Origin: Porphyromonas circumdentaria
Lineage (GTDB): Bacteria; Bacteroidota; Bacteroidia; Bacteroidales; Porphyromonadaceae
Direction of reading: 5' to 3'
DNA: 54,247 nucleotides
Assembly: GCF_900167105.1 (NCBI RefSeq)
Contig: NZ_FUXE01000016.1
Location: 1-54,247, forward strand
Positions 9,044 through 18,614 of this stretch are shown here, one piece after another (positions within the stretch are counted from its first letter, which is position 1; every line of letters begins with the position of its first letter). The translations under genes were made by a program, and so were the position numbers. Under the pieces are notes generated by a model. The model had not been told where the DNA came from. It saw nothing but the letters and a program-made list of their open reading frames with translations, and did not search any database.

Positions 9044-10333
9044 TTGTATAGATTCGTGACACCAGATAACATATATATTCTCATTTACATCGTTATTTTG
9101 TTGGCTCTTTCCTCTTTCTTTTCGGGGATGGAGATAGCCTATCTAACCAGCGACAAACTACGTATAGAGTTGGATAGAAACAGAGGAGGGATAACAGGTC
9201 GTATCCTTACGATTCTTTTTCGCAACCCCAATAACTACATAACAACAATCCTTGTAGGGAACAATATTGTATTGGTTATGTATGGGTTGTTTATGTCTCA
9301 AATTTTAGACCCTATACTACACAGATTCATTACATCAGATGGTCTACTTCTGCTAACGAACTCTATCATCTCTACTCTCATCATCATCATTTTTGGAGAG
9401 TATCTACCAAAGTCTCAATTCAAGAAAGACCCAAATGGTATCATGCGCCACCTTGCGCTCCCCATCGTTTTAAGCTATGTAGTACTCTATCCTATAAGTA
9501 TATTGTGCACCAAGCTGTCGCAAGGTATCCTCTTCTTGATGGGAAAAAAGAATCAAGCTATCCCTCATGCTCGGCTTACTACCATAGATTTAGATCACTA
9601 TTTGAGTGAGAGCTACTCTTCCGATGGTCCTTCAGGATCTTTAGATACAGAAGTTAAAATCATTCAGAACGCCCTTGACTTCTCCGATGTGAAAGCCCGA
9701 GACTGTATGGTACCTCGCAATGAAATCGTTGCTTGCTCTTTAGAAACTAGTCTTGAAGAATTGACAAATATTTTCATAAGTACAGGGTTCTCTAAAGTAA
9801 TCGTCTACAAAGAGAGTATTGATGACGTAGTAGGCTACATACATTGCTCCGAGATATTTAAGGGGAAAAATTGGCAAGAAAGAATGCAGTCTGCCGTATA
9901 TGTACCTGACAGTACATACGGACATAAGCTGATGAAACAACTTATGCAGCATAAGAAATCCATTGCCATTGTTATTGACGAAATGGGTGGCACCTCTGGT
10001 ATTATCACCCTCGAAGACTTAGTAGAAGAGATTTTTGGTAATATCGAAGACGAGCATGACCGCAAGAAATTAATTGAGCGCAAAATTGATGACAACACCT
10101 ACATCATTAGCGGACGTAGCGAGATAGACGACCTCAACGAGAGATTTGCTTTGGGACTTCCCGAAAGTGACGAATACAATACACTGGCGGGACTTATCCT
10201 TTACTACAATAGAGATATACCGAACTCTAAAGAGGTCGTAGTGGTAGATAACTTCTCTTTCAAAATACTTCGTTCCTCCTCTACCCGCATTGAGCTCATC
10301 AAACTCACCATCTTGGAAAAAAGCAACTCTTAA
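9044..10333 (+). CDS. CNNM/CBS-domain (CorC/HlyC-like) membrane protein
   Basis: Predicted inner-membrane ion transporter of the CNNM family. The order is a DUF21 transmembrane domain (about residues 8-180, with the SSFFSGMEIAYL signature), a CBS pair (about 200-330, with GFSKVIVY and IAIVIDEMGGTSGIITLEDL), then a C-terminal CorC/HlyC domain. The frame contains no ATG near the front: the start is either TTG at 9044 or GTG at 9056, and the second lies closer to the first membrane helix. It follows lptC by 22 bp. Some relatives act in magnesium or cobalt efflux; the ion is not evident here. Confidence 0.88.
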   Translation: MYRFVTPDNIYILIYIVILLALSSFFSGMEIAYLTSDKLRIELDRNRGGITGRILTILFRNPNNYITTILVGNNIVLVMYGLFMSQILDPILHRFITSDGLLLLTNSIISTLIIIIFGEYLPKSQFKKDPNGIMRHLALPIVLSYVVLYPISILCTKLSQGILFLMGKKNQAIPHARLTTIDLDHYLSESYSSDGPSGSLDTEVKIIQNALDFSDVKARDCMVPRNEIVACSLETSLEELTNIFISTGFSKVIVYKESIDDVVGYIHCSEIFKGKNWQERMQSAVYVPDSTYGHKLMKQLMQHKKSIAIVIDEMGGTSGIITLEDLVEEIFGNIEDEHDRKKLIERKIDDNTYIISGRSEIDDLNERFALGLPESDEYNTLAGLILYYNRDIPNSKEVVVVDNFSFKILRSSSTRIELIKLTILEKSNS

Positions 10334-10501
10334 ACAGGATAATAGTAATAGTAGGTTGCTCAAAACAGGATCTTCATTCTCTACAATTCTTGATGGAGAA
10401 TAAGCATAGTAGTTCGCAGGTATCCACTCTTCTCCACCACTAAAATGTCTCATACATACAATTGTACATTACGACTATGTAAGAAAACAACAATAAAGTA
10501 T

Positions 10502-10606
10502 TATCTTTGTTTGTAGAGACTTTTTGGGGAACAGTTTCAAAAAGCAAACAAAAAGACAATATAAAATTATATCCGAGACCAAAAGGGGCATCTAAAAGTC
10601 CCTTTT
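10502..10606 (+). promoter_or_regulatory. clpP leader: -7 box plus terminator-like hairpin
   Basis: The 324-bp gap before clpP holds a consensus -7 box TATCTTTG at 10502-10509 and, 72 bp later, a hairpin with 7-bp arms (AAAAGGG at 10581-10587, CCCTTTT at 10600-10606) followed by T-rich sequence. A transcript from this promoter would reach the hairpin after about 90 nt. It could therefore be an attenuated clpP leader or a separate small RNA. No TTTG is visible at the -33 position. The rest of the gap shows nothing else. Confidence 0.4.
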
Positions 10607-10657
10607 ACTTTTTGAATATAAGAGACAATAATAACTTAAACAGTCAGAATAACAGCT

Positions 10658-11356
10658 ATGACACTACAAAATGAATTCAAGCATTTTGCCTCTGGGAAAT
10701 TGGGCTTAAGTAAGAGTGTAGTAGATCAATATATAACCTCTTGTGGAGGGGGAGGTGGATATATATCCCCTACCATCATCGAAGAGCGACAACTAAACGT
10801 AGCTCAAATGGATGTTTTCTCTCGTCTAATGATGGATCGCATCATTTTCTTAGGGACAGAGATAAATGATTATACAGCTAACGTCATTCAAGCGCAACTA
10901 CTCTTTTTGGATAGTACAGACCCAGGTAAGGATATCTCTATTTATATCAATTCTCCTGGGGGATCTGTTTATGCTGGATTTGGCATTTACGACACCATGC
11001 AATACATCGGGAGCGATGTATCTACGATTTGCACTGGCATGGCAGCCTCCATGGCAGCAGTGCTACTTGTTGCAGGGAGCAAAGGCAAGAGATATGCCCT
11101 ACCCCACTCTCGAGTAATGATACACCAACCCTTAGGAGGAATGCAAGGCCAGGCAAGCGATATTGAAATTGCCACACGACAAATCCTGAAAGTAAAAGAA
11201 GAACTTTACAGAATTATATCAGACCATTCAGGAAAAACTATTGAACAGATAGAGAAAGACAGCGACCGAGATAAATGGATGACTGCAAGCGAAGCTCTCG
11301 AATATGGTATGATAGACCAAGTGTTAACTCCTAAGAAAAACAAGCTTAAAGAGTAG
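10658..11356 (+). CDS. clpP: ATP-dependent Clp protease proteolytic subunit
   Basis: Serine protease that forms the two-ring ClpP barrel and degrades proteins unfolded by ClpX. At 232 residues it is slightly long, with an N-terminal extension of about 35 residues including a glycine run. The triad is complete: Ser131 in GMAASMAA, His156 in MIHQP and Asp205 in DSDRDKWM. The [12 protein letters not shown] strand of the oxyanion region is intact. clpX follows after 17 bp, so both subunits of the ClpXP machine are co-transcribed. Trigger factor, often the upstream partner, is absent here. Confidence 0.97.
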   Translation: MTLQNEFKHFASGKLGLSKSVVDQYITSCGGGGGYISPTIIEERQLNVAQMDVFSRLMMDRIIFLGTEINDYTANVIQAQLLFLDSTDPGKDISIYINSPGGSVYAGFGIYDTMQYIGSDVSTICTGMAASMAAVLLVAGSKGKRYALPHSRVMIHQPLGGMQGQASDIEIATRQILKVKEELYRIISDHSGKTIEQIEKDSDRDKWMTASEALEYGMIDQVLTPKKNKLKE

Positions 11357-11373
11357 CCCCTATTTTAACGCAC

Positions 11374-12627
11374 ATGGCAAAATCGAAAAAAACAGGCTCT
11401 CATTGTAGTTTCTGTGGTAGAGGCGAAGAGGAAGTACCCATATTGGTAAAAGGAGAAGAACCCACCGCTATCTGCTCTGACTGCGTACTGCAAATAGGCA
11501 AAGCTATACGTCAGGCATTGGGGCCAGAGACACTACAAACGACAGAAGAACATCCTGCTCTTGCCAAGTTGGACTTTAACAAACTACCTCGTCCTCAACA
11601 TATAAAATCTTTTTTGGATCAGTATGTTGTGGGGCAAGAAGATGCCAAAAAGTATCTTTCTGTAGCTGTTTATAACCATTACAAACGCATATTACAACCC
11701 GATCAAGAAGATGACATTGAAGTAGAGAAAAGCAATATCATCATGGTAGGTCCTACGGGTACTGGCAAGACACTATTGGCACAAACTATCGCTCGCATGC
11801 TGGATGTGCCCTTTGCTATTGCTGATGCTACAGTTCTTACAGAGGCTGGATATGTTGGAGAGGATATTGAAAGCATCCTTACACGACTGCTTCAAGCCTG
11901 CAATTATGATGAAAAAGCAGCCGAAAAAGGGATTGTATTCATCGACGAAATAGATAAAATAGCTCGCAAGAGCGATAACCCCTCCATAACAAGAGACGTT
12001 AGTGGTGAGGGTGTACAACAGGGACTGCTAAAACTTTTAGAAGGCTCTATCATCAACGTCCCCCCTGCAGGAGGGCGTAAGCACCCCGACCAAAAGTTCA
12101 TTCAGGTAAATACTCGCCACATACTTTTTATATGTGCGGGGGCTTTTGATGGGATAGAAAGAAAGATTGCCAATCGTCTCAATACGCGTTACGTAGGCTT
12201 TCAGAATGAAGGAGAACGGATACAAATAGATTCCAAAAACCTATTGCAATACGTCTCTCACCAAGATTTACGTTCATACGGATTGATTCCAGAAATTCTG
12301 GGGCGTCTTCCCATCCTTACTTATTTAGATCCACTTGAGCGTTCGACCCTCAAACGTATCCTTACGGAACCTAAAAATTCTATCATTTGCCAATACACCA
12401 AGCTTTTCGCTATGGATGGCATAAAACTCTCTTTTGAAGATGCTGCCTTGGAATATATCGTAGATAGAACTATCAAGGAGGAGTTAGGGGCGCGAGGCTT
12501 ACGCTCGGTAGTGGAAACTATTATGATGGAAGCAATGTACTCTCTTCCTGGAGGAGATATAAAAGAGTTAGTTATAACACGCGAATATGCAGAAAAACAT
12601 AGCAGTGTGTTGCACATACGCGATTAA
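11374..12627 (+). CDS. clpX: ClpX ATPase subunit
   Basis: AAA+ unfoldase that delivers substrates to ClpP. The 417 residues start with the zinc-binding domain (Cys11, Cys14, Cys34, Cys37). The AAA+ core follows with Walker A GPTGTGKT, Walker [10 protein letters not shown], the pore loop in [10 protein letters not shown], and the sensor 2 region [12 protein letters not shown] near the C-terminus. No domain is missing. It lies 17 bp after clpP and 31 bp before recQ on the same strand. Confidence 0.98.
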   Translation: MAKSKKTGSHCSFCGRGEEEVPILVKGEEPTAICSDCVLQIGKAIRQALGPETLQTTEEHPALAKLDFNKLPRPQHIKSFLDQYVVGQEDAKKYLSVAVYNHYKRILQPDQEDDIEVEKSNIIMVGPTGTGKTLLAQTIARMLDVPFAIADATVLTEAGYVGEDIESILTRLLQACNYDEKAAEKGIVFIDEIDKIARKSDNPSITRDVSGEGVQQGLLKLLEGSIINVPPAGGRKHPDQKFIQVNTRHILFICAGAFDGIERKIANRLNTRYVGFQNEGERIQIDSKNLLQYVSHQDLRSYGLIPEILGRLPILTYLDPLERSTLKRILTEPKNSIICQYTKLFAMDGIKLSFEDAALEYIVDRTIKEELGARGLRSVVETIMMEAMYSLPGGDIKELVITREYAEKHSSVLHIRD

Positions 12628-12658
12628 ATTTTGATATCCTCGTTCTCTCTGAAAAGCT

Positions 12659-14827
12659 ATGAACCAAGAGTTGCTTACTCAGTTAAAAGATTATTTTGGC
12701 TTTGATACTTTCAAGAGCAATCAACAAGCCATAATTACCAACTTGCTGGAAGGTAAGGACTCTTTTGTCTTGATGCCTACGGGAGGAGGTAAAAGCTTGT
12801 GTTATCAACTACCTGCCTTAATCTCTTCTGGTACGGCTATTATCATATCTCCTCTTATAGCTCTAATGAAAAATCAAGTAGACGCTATACGGAGTTACTG
12901 CAAAAATGATAGTATAGCACACTTTCTCAACTCCTCTCTATCGAAGGCCCAGTTGGAGGCTGTACGTAAAGACATTAGCCAAGGACTTACCAAGTTGCTG
13001 TATGTAGCACCAGAGAGTTTGAACAAAGAAGAGAACACCTCCTTTTTACAGAGTATCCCCATCTCTCTATACGCCATAGATGAAGCACACTGTATATCTG
13101 AATGGGGACACGACTTTAGACCCGAATATCGAAAAATACGCCCCATAATAGAGGCTATTGGCAAAAGACCTATAATAGCACTTACCGCAACGGCAACGCC
13201 AAAAGTAGAGCATGACATCATAAAGAATCTCAATATACACGGTGCTACTATATTCAGATCCTCCTTCAATAGGGCCAATCTTTTTTATCAAGTAATACCT
13301 AAAACGGAGAGTATTGATAGGGATATAATAAAGTTTATCTTTTCAAATCCAGAAAAAAGTGGCATCATCTATTGCATGAGCCGAAATAAAGTAACTACTT
13401 TTGCCGAACTTCTTCAGACCAATGGGATTAAAGCGCTTCCCTACCATGCAGGGATGGATGCCCGAGAGCGGGCCATCAATCAGGACGCTTTTCTCAGTGA
13501 GGAGTGTAAAGTAATTGTAGCGACTATTGCATTTGGTATGGGAATTGACAAACCCGACGTACGCTACGTGATACACTATGATATGCCTAAAAGTCTTGAG
13601 GGTTACTACCAAGAGACAGGAAGGGCAGGAAGAGATGGAGGCGAAGGTCTTTGTATAGCCTACTACTGTACAAAAGATATGCAACGCCTTGAGAAGTTTA
13701 TGCAAAACAAACCTGTCTCTGAACAGGAGATTGGCAAGCAACTTCTCTCCGAAACTTCTACATTTGCAGAGTCTGCAATGTGTCGTAGGCGATTGCTACT
13801 ACACTATTTTGGAGAAGAGTATAAGAAAGATAATTGTGGAAATTGCGATAACTGTACAATGCCAAAAAAGAAAATTGAAGCAACCGAATTACTGCAAAGT
13901 GCTTTAGAGGTTATACTTGCTCTTAAAGAAAAATGTAAAGAAGATCACGTTATTAATGTTTTGCGAGGGGTCACCACGGCAGACATTGAAATGTTTGGTC
14001 ATGACCAGTTGGAGTGTTTTGGTCAAGGGGAAGAGACCGATGCAGAAATGTGGGAAAACATTATCAACCAAGCTCTTATAGCTGGATTCATTGAAAAAGG
14101 GGTTGAAAACTACGGCGTTCTTGGTGTAACAGCAAAGGGAAAGAAATTCCTCAAAAAACCTACTAAGTTTGAAATCGTAGTAGTTTCCGAAGAAGATGAA
14201 GAGCTAGCTCTCAAAGAGGATGCATCTGGAGAGGCGGCCGATCCCGAACTTTTCTCCATGATGAAAGACTTACGTAAAAATGTCGCAGCACAACACAAAG
14301 TACCCACTTATGTCGTTTTTCAAGATGCCACACTAAAAGCAATGGCAACTCTCTACCCCATTACGGAAGAAGAACTACAAAACATTCCTGGGGTAAGTGC
14401 TGGTAAAGCAAGCCGTTATGGGGCAGAGTTTCTGCGCCTTATCCGACAACACGTTGAGGATAATGAAATAGAACGTCCTATGGACTTTAGGGTACGCACG
14501 GTAGCCAATAAGTCAAAGGTAAAAATCTCCATTATCCAACAGTTAGACAGACGTATTCCTCTCGAAGAGATTGCCTTTTCGAACAATCTTGATATAGAAG
14601 AGCTCCTCACCGAGATAGAGCAAATCGTTTATTCAGGCACTCGCATCAATATAGATTATATCATCTATGAGCTTATGAGTGACGATGATGTAAAAGAGGT
14701 ATACGACTTTTTGAAAAGCTCAGAGTCTGAGCAGATTGATACGGTATCAGATGAGTTTGGAGACGTTTACTCACTGGAGGAACTGCGCCTTATCCGCATC
14801 AAATTTATCTCTGAGCAAGCTAACTAA
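12659..14827 (+). CDS. recQ: ATP-dependent DNA helicase RecQ
   Basis: 3'-to-5' DNA helicase acting in recombination repair and restart. The 722-residue product has Walker A PTGGGKSLCYQLP, the DEAH box in AIDEAHCISEWGHDF, the aromatic-rich loop and motif VI QETGRAGRDG. It also has the zinc-binding RecQ-Ct domain (CRRRLLLHYFGE followed by CGNCDNC) and an HRDC domain (about residues 535-610). A further acidic C-terminal region of about 100 residues completes the usual Bacteroidales RecQ length. It sits within the clpP-clpX-recQ-PPIase series with short gaps. Confidence 0.95.
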   Translation: MNQELLTQLKDYFGFDTFKSNQQAIITNLLEGKDSFVLMPTGGGKSLCYQLPALISSGTAIIISPLIALMKNQVDAIRSYCKNDSIAHFLNSSLSKAQLEAVRKDISQGLTKLLYVAPESLNKEENTSFLQSIPISLYAIDEAHCISEWGHDFRPEYRKIRPIIEAIGKRPIIALTATATPKVEHDIIKNLNIHGATIFRSSFNRANLFYQVIPKTESIDRDIIKFIFSNPEKSGIIYCMSRNKVTTFAELLQTNGIKALPYHAGMDARERAINQDAFLSEECKVIVATIAFGMGIDKPDVRYVIHYDMPKSLEGYYQETGRAGRDGGEGLCIAYYCTKDMQRLEKFMQNKPVSEQEIGKQLLSETSTFAESAMCRRRLLLHYFGEEYKKDNCGNCDNCTMPKKKIEATELLQSALEVILALKEKCKEDHVINVLRGVTTADIEMFGHDQLECFGQGEETDAEMWENIINQALIAGFIEKGVENYGVLGVTAKGKKFLKKPTKFEIVVVSEEDEELALKEDASGEAADPELFSMMKDLRKNVAAQHKVPTYVVFQDATLKAMATLYPITEEELQNIPGVSAGKASRYGAEFLRLIRQHVEDNEIERPMDFRVRTVANKSKVKISIIQQLDRRIPLEEIAFSNNLDIEELLTEIEQIVYSGTRINIDYIIYELMSDDDVKEVYDFLKSSESEQIDTVSDEFGDVYSLEELRLIRIKFISEQAN

Positions 14828-14862
14828 AGAAACTCGAAAAAATAAATCATTCGTACCCAATT

Positions 14863-16254
14863 ATGAGTAACAGCTACAGAAACATAAAAAATATTGCAAT
14901 AATAGGCATCCTTGCCTTAGTCTCTTGTTTGGGTTTACATGGACAAAACAATATCGTTGACGAGGTAGTATGGATGGTAGGTGACGAACCTATTTTACAC
15001 TCTGATGTAGAGTATCAAAAGATACGCATGCTATCGGAAGGGGTGCGAATGGAAGAAGATCCAGACTGCTTTATTCCAGAGCAGTTGGCAGTACAAATGC
15101 TATTTCTCAATCAGGCAAAGATTGATAGTATTACGGTAGACGAATCTTCTATCACTCGCTATGTAGAAGCAGATTTACAGGGAATGATTGGACAGATAGG
15201 CTCAAAAGAAAAACTGGAAGAGTATTTTGGTAAAAATCTATCTCAGATAAGAGAGGATAGAAGACGTATGGTACGCAACAACGAGATTGTGCGTTCTATG
15301 CAACAAAAGATAGCTTCCAATCTGAGCGTTTCTCCCTCTGAAATTAGAAATTTCTACAATTCTCTTCCTGCCGATTCTATTCCTTTCGTTCCTACCTTGG
15401 TAGAGGTACAGAAGATTTCACGTACTCCCAGCATTTCCCTATCTGAAATTGATCGTATAAAAGAGCGTCTACGCTCTTTCAGCGCAGACATCAATGAGGG
15501 TAAAAGTACTTTCTCTTCTCTGGCAAGACTATACTCTCAAGATAACAGAACAGCAGCACAAGGAGGAGAGTATGGCTTTGTACCTAAAACAAGCCTTGAA
15601 ACAGAATTTGCCCGAGTAGTATTCGACTTGAGTGACACGAAAAGAGTTTCCCAAGTTATTAAAACAGAAGAGGGCTACCATATTGTACAACTCATAGAAA
15701 AGAGAGGGGATCTTATTAATTTTCGCCACATTCTACTGCGTCCAGAAGTTGCCAATGAAGCCTTAGAGAAGGAGGTTATGAAACTCGATAGTATAGGGAC
15801 TCTCATTACAAAGTCTGACATATCTTTCGAGAAGGCTGTAGACGAATACTCGCAAGATGAGAAAACTATTAATAATAATGGTCTACTCATCAATGAGAAC
15901 TACCAAAGCAATCTTTCGGGTAGCTCTCTCTTTTCAATGGAAGACCTCCCCCAGGATATCAGTAGACAAGTGGCTAATCTGCGCATTGGAGAGATTTCTC
16001 GTCCTTTCATCATGATTAACGACAAGGGCAATAAAGAGGTCGTACTCATAAAACTTAAGAATAGAAACGAAGCCCACAGAGCGAATCTGCAGGTAGATTT
16101 CCAAACAATTAAAGCGATGGCTTTAGAAAGCAAGAGAAATAAAGTGCTTGATGAGTGGGTACGTACACAGCAAAAAAAGACCTTTATCGAAGTAAAGGAG
16201 AAATATCGTAACTGTAACTTCCGCTATTCTGGTTGGATACACGATAACAAGTAA
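14863..16254 (+). CDS. SurA-like peptidylprolyl isomerase
   Basis: Predicted periplasmic chaperone and prolyl isomerase for outer-membrane proteins. The 463 residues begin with a signal peptide (about 1-29, ending HGQ), then a SurA-type N-terminal helical region (VDEVVWMVGDEPIL). A canonical parvulin-type domain lies at about 175-275 (PTLVEVQKISR through EEGYHIVQLIEKRGD). A second, more diverged parvulin domain lies at about 280-400, starting at INFRHILLRP. It follows recQ by 35 bp; the downstream OstA-like gene suggests a shared role in outer-membrane assembly. Confidence 0.86.
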   Translation: MSNSYRNIKNIAIIGILALVSCLGLHGQNNIVDEVVWMVGDEPILHSDVEYQKIRMLSEGVRMEEDPDCFIPEQLAVQMLFLNQAKIDSITVDESSITRYVEADLQGMIGQIGSKEKLEEYFGKNLSQIREDRRRMVRNNEIVRSMQQKIASNLSVSPSEIRNFYNSLPADSIPFVPTLVEVQKISRTPSISLSEIDRIKERLRSFSADINEGKSTFSSLARLYSQDNRTAAQGGEYGFVPKTSLETEFARVVFDLSDTKRVSQVIKTEEGYHIVQLIEKRGDLINFRHILLRPEVANEALEKEVMKLDSIGTLITKSDISFEKAVDEYSQDEKTINNNGLLINENYQSNLSGSSLFSMEDLPQDISRQVANLRIGEISRPFIMINDKGNKEVVLIKLKNRNEAHRANLQVDFQTIKAMALESKRNKVLDEWVRTQQKKTFIEVKEKYRNCNFRYSGWIHDNK

Positions 16255-16373
16255 CACTTATAGGGCAAAAAACATCGAGAAAAATTATTAGATTTTCTTA
16301 CTTCAAAAAGTAAAGACGCAAACGACAACAATAGCAGATTGCTGCTTGACAAGACGTAAAACAAAGTTCACCC

Positions 16374-18344
16374 ATGGGGAAAAATAAATGCTCTTCTTGG
16401 TTCGCCTTACTCCCCAAACTCTTTCACAGAGGAGCTATCTTTCTGTGTCTCTCTTTAATTTTTTTCTCTCTTATATTTGCAACTCCTCCTCCTCCCCAAC
16501 GAGAAAGAGGAGATCGTCGTATTTCGCTTGATTATTCCGATATATTAGAGTATGATGCCGCCAATGCTCCTGGAATACAGAAGCTCATAGGCAATGTACA
16601 GCTAAGTCACCAAAACTGGATTATGCGCTGCGATAGTGCCTATTTCAAAGAAGAAGAAAACCAGTTCGAAGCATTCGGAGCAATTAGGATAACCGAAGGA
16701 GATAGTATTTCGATTACAGGCAAATATCTTTTTTACGATGGTAATAGCAAAATAGCCCAATTACGTAATACAGTCGAACTCAGAAATTCGACAGCTGTCT
16801 TATACACAGATAGCCTTGATTACGACCGTAATTTAGATGTGGGTTACTATTTTGAAACAGGTACTATAGTAGACTCTCTAAACACATTAACCTCAATATA
16901 TGGAGAGTATACCCCCCAGCTCAATGAAGCCATATTCAAAAATATGGTTGAGTTAGTGCATCCCGACTTTACGCTAAATACCGACTACCTCAGATATAAT
17001 ACAAAAAGTAAGATTGCCTATTTTAGAGGACCAACTACTATACAATCCGACTCTGGGTCTGTAGAGAGTACTCGTGGAGTTTATGATACAGAAAAAGATG
17101 TCAGCATCCTTTTAGACCGCTCTGTTGTGTACCAAAAAAGGGGAACTATTACAGGAGATTCTCTGCTTTATGACCGAAAAAATAAGTTTGCAGAGTCCTT
17201 TGGAAGTATGATTTTATCCGATACCATCAATAAGGCTATTCTAAAGGGAGAATACGGATATTACGATGAAAACAAAGAGTATGCCTTTACCACACAACGA
17301 GCTTCTCTAATCGATTACTCTCGCCCCGATACGCTCTATATGGGAGCGGATACGTTGGAAAACATCCAAATAAAAAAGGGAAAGGAATCAATTCGCCTAA
17401 GTAGAGCCTATCATCATGTGCGACTTTTTCGCAAAGATATTCAAGCAATCGCCGACTCTGCGCGCTATTTTACACTTGACTCAACCTTAGTGCTCTACCA
17501 AAATCCTATCTTGTGGCAAGAGCAATCTCAAGTACAAGGAGACACCGTAAAGATATATTTCATTGCAGATACTATTGATAGAAGTATAGCCTACCCCAAT
17601 GCAAAAGTGATGAGAGAGGTAGGAGAGAATAAATATGAACAGGTAAAAGGAGATTCCCTACTAACATTTTTCGCAGATAGTACAGTGAGGGAAATACGGG
17701 TACACGGCAACGCAGAAATGATTTACTATGCCCAGCAAGAAGCTCTCAAACGCTTTTACGCTCTTGGACATATAAAATCCCCCCAAATTATTTCCTACAT
17801 AGAGGGGGACACTCTCCGAAAGACTCATTGGCAAGGTGCTGTAGAAGGGAAAATATACCCCATTGAACAGGTAACAGATGATATAGCCCTACTACCAGGC
17901 CTCTCCTGGAAATCCAACCTGCGACCTCAATCTCCTAACGACATTTTTAGAGCAAAACGAGATTCTTTAGGGGCAATAATCCCCTACTCTCCCCAAAATC
18001 TAAGCGACTTAAATCGCTTCAGTGGGGCTTATGCCGCCAAATTTGCCTACGAAACGTTAGAAAAAGAGATCACTCTATATACTCCCGATCCCCCGACTGA
18101 ACCTATTTCAGAAGAAGACACCTCGGTAACAAGTTTTCTTTCTTCCCAACTTCCTCAATATATTCGTAGGCCTGCCGAGGATGATCTTCCATGGCAATCT
18201 TTCTCTTACGAACAACTATTCAAAAACAATCCTCTATCAACATTATGGGACTCTTTTTCTTCTACGGCAACCGAAAGCCAAGACAATTCCGACATACTCC
18301 CATCTATTGGAACGCCTCCAAGGAAGCAAGAAAAAAGCGAATAG
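16374..18344 (+). CDS. OstA/LptA-like lipopolysaccharide transport protein
   Basis: A 656-residue exported protein. After a hydrophobic signal segment (about 20-40), a long run of short beta strands follows, of the OstA/LptA beta-jellyroll type. Repeated units of the GNVQLSHQNWIMRCDSAYF and DSLLYDRKNKFAESFG kind recur through about residue 480. This matches the long Bacteroidetes LptA relatives that are thought to bridge LPS across the periplasm. The last 33 codons overlap the next gene in another frame. A 119-bp gap separates it from the PPIase gene; no promoter box was found there. Confidence 0.82.
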   Translation: MGKNKCSSWFALLPKLFHRGAIFLCLSLIFFSLIFATPPPPQRERGDRRISLDYSDILEYDAANAPGIQKLIGNVQLSHQNWIMRCDSAYFKEEENQFEAFGAIRITEGDSISITGKYLFYDGNSKIAQLRNTVELRNSTAVLYTDSLDYDRNLDVGYYFETGTIVDSLNTLTSIYGEYTPQLNEAIFKNMVELVHPDFTLNTDYLRYNTKSKIAYFRGPTTIQSDSGSVESTRGVYDTEKDVSILLDRSVVYQKRGTITGDSLLYDRKNKFAESFGSMILSDTINKAILKGEYGYYDENKEYAFTTQRASLIDYSRPDTLYMGADTLENIQIKKGKESIRLSRAYHHVRLFRKDIQAIADSARYFTLDSTLVLYQNPILWQEQSQVQGDTVKIYFIADTIDRSIAYPNAKVMREVGENKYEQVKGDSLLTFFADSTVREIRVHGNAEMIYYAQQEALKRFYALGHIKSPQIISYIEGDTLRKTHWQGAVEGKIYPIEQVTDDIALLPGLSWKSNLRPQSPNDIFRAKRDSLGAIIPYSPQNLSDLNRFSGAYAAKFAYETLEKEITLYTPDPPTEPISEEDTSVTSFLSSQLPQYIRRPAEDDLPWQSFSYEQLFKNNPLSTLWDSFSSTATESQDNSDILPSIGTPPRKQEKSE

Positions 18345-18610
18345 AAGCTATTCGCAGAGAGATGGTAAAGAATGGAGAACTTCCTCCTACAGACGAAGAC
18401 CTGGCCTCTATGAATACAGAAGAGGACGAAAACTCTCGCAAAGAGCGTTTTGCAGAGGAATTACATAGTTCCTTAACTCAAAACATGAGCCACCTCTCTC
18501 GTCAAGAAGAGAGAGGTATATCAGGAATGAACCGCTGGAACGAAATCCTTAAAATACTCGTCTTACTTCTTCTTTTAGGAGTTGTTATCTGGTATCTATT
18601 TTATCGATAA
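18245..18610 (+). CDS. Small tail-anchored membrane protein, conserved next to mutL
   Basis: The frame is open from 18191, but the ATG at 18245 (product starting MGLFFFYGNRKPRQF) is preferred. From there the product of 121 residues resembles a recalled Bacteroidales family with an RKPRQF...PIYW opening and an EARKKRIE basic helix. It ends in one transmembrane helix (about residues 100-120) and FYR. The first 100 bp overlap the OstA-like gene in a different frame, and its stop lies 4 bp before mutL. The function is unknown. The alternative 18181-18468 frame lacks the membrane segment and is not supported. Confidence 0.65.
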   Translation: MGLFFFYGNRKPRQFRHTPIYWNASKEARKKRIEAIRREMVKNGELPPTDEDLASMNTEEDENSRKERFAEELHSSLTQNMSHLSRQEERGISGMNRWNEILKILVLLLLLGVVIWYLFYR

Positions 18611-18614
18611 ATAA

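Noticed and set aside
18181-18468. 95-codon frame overlapping the end of the OstA-like gene
   Set aside because: The neighbouring frame 18245-18610 contains the conserved start and membrane helix; this one has neither.
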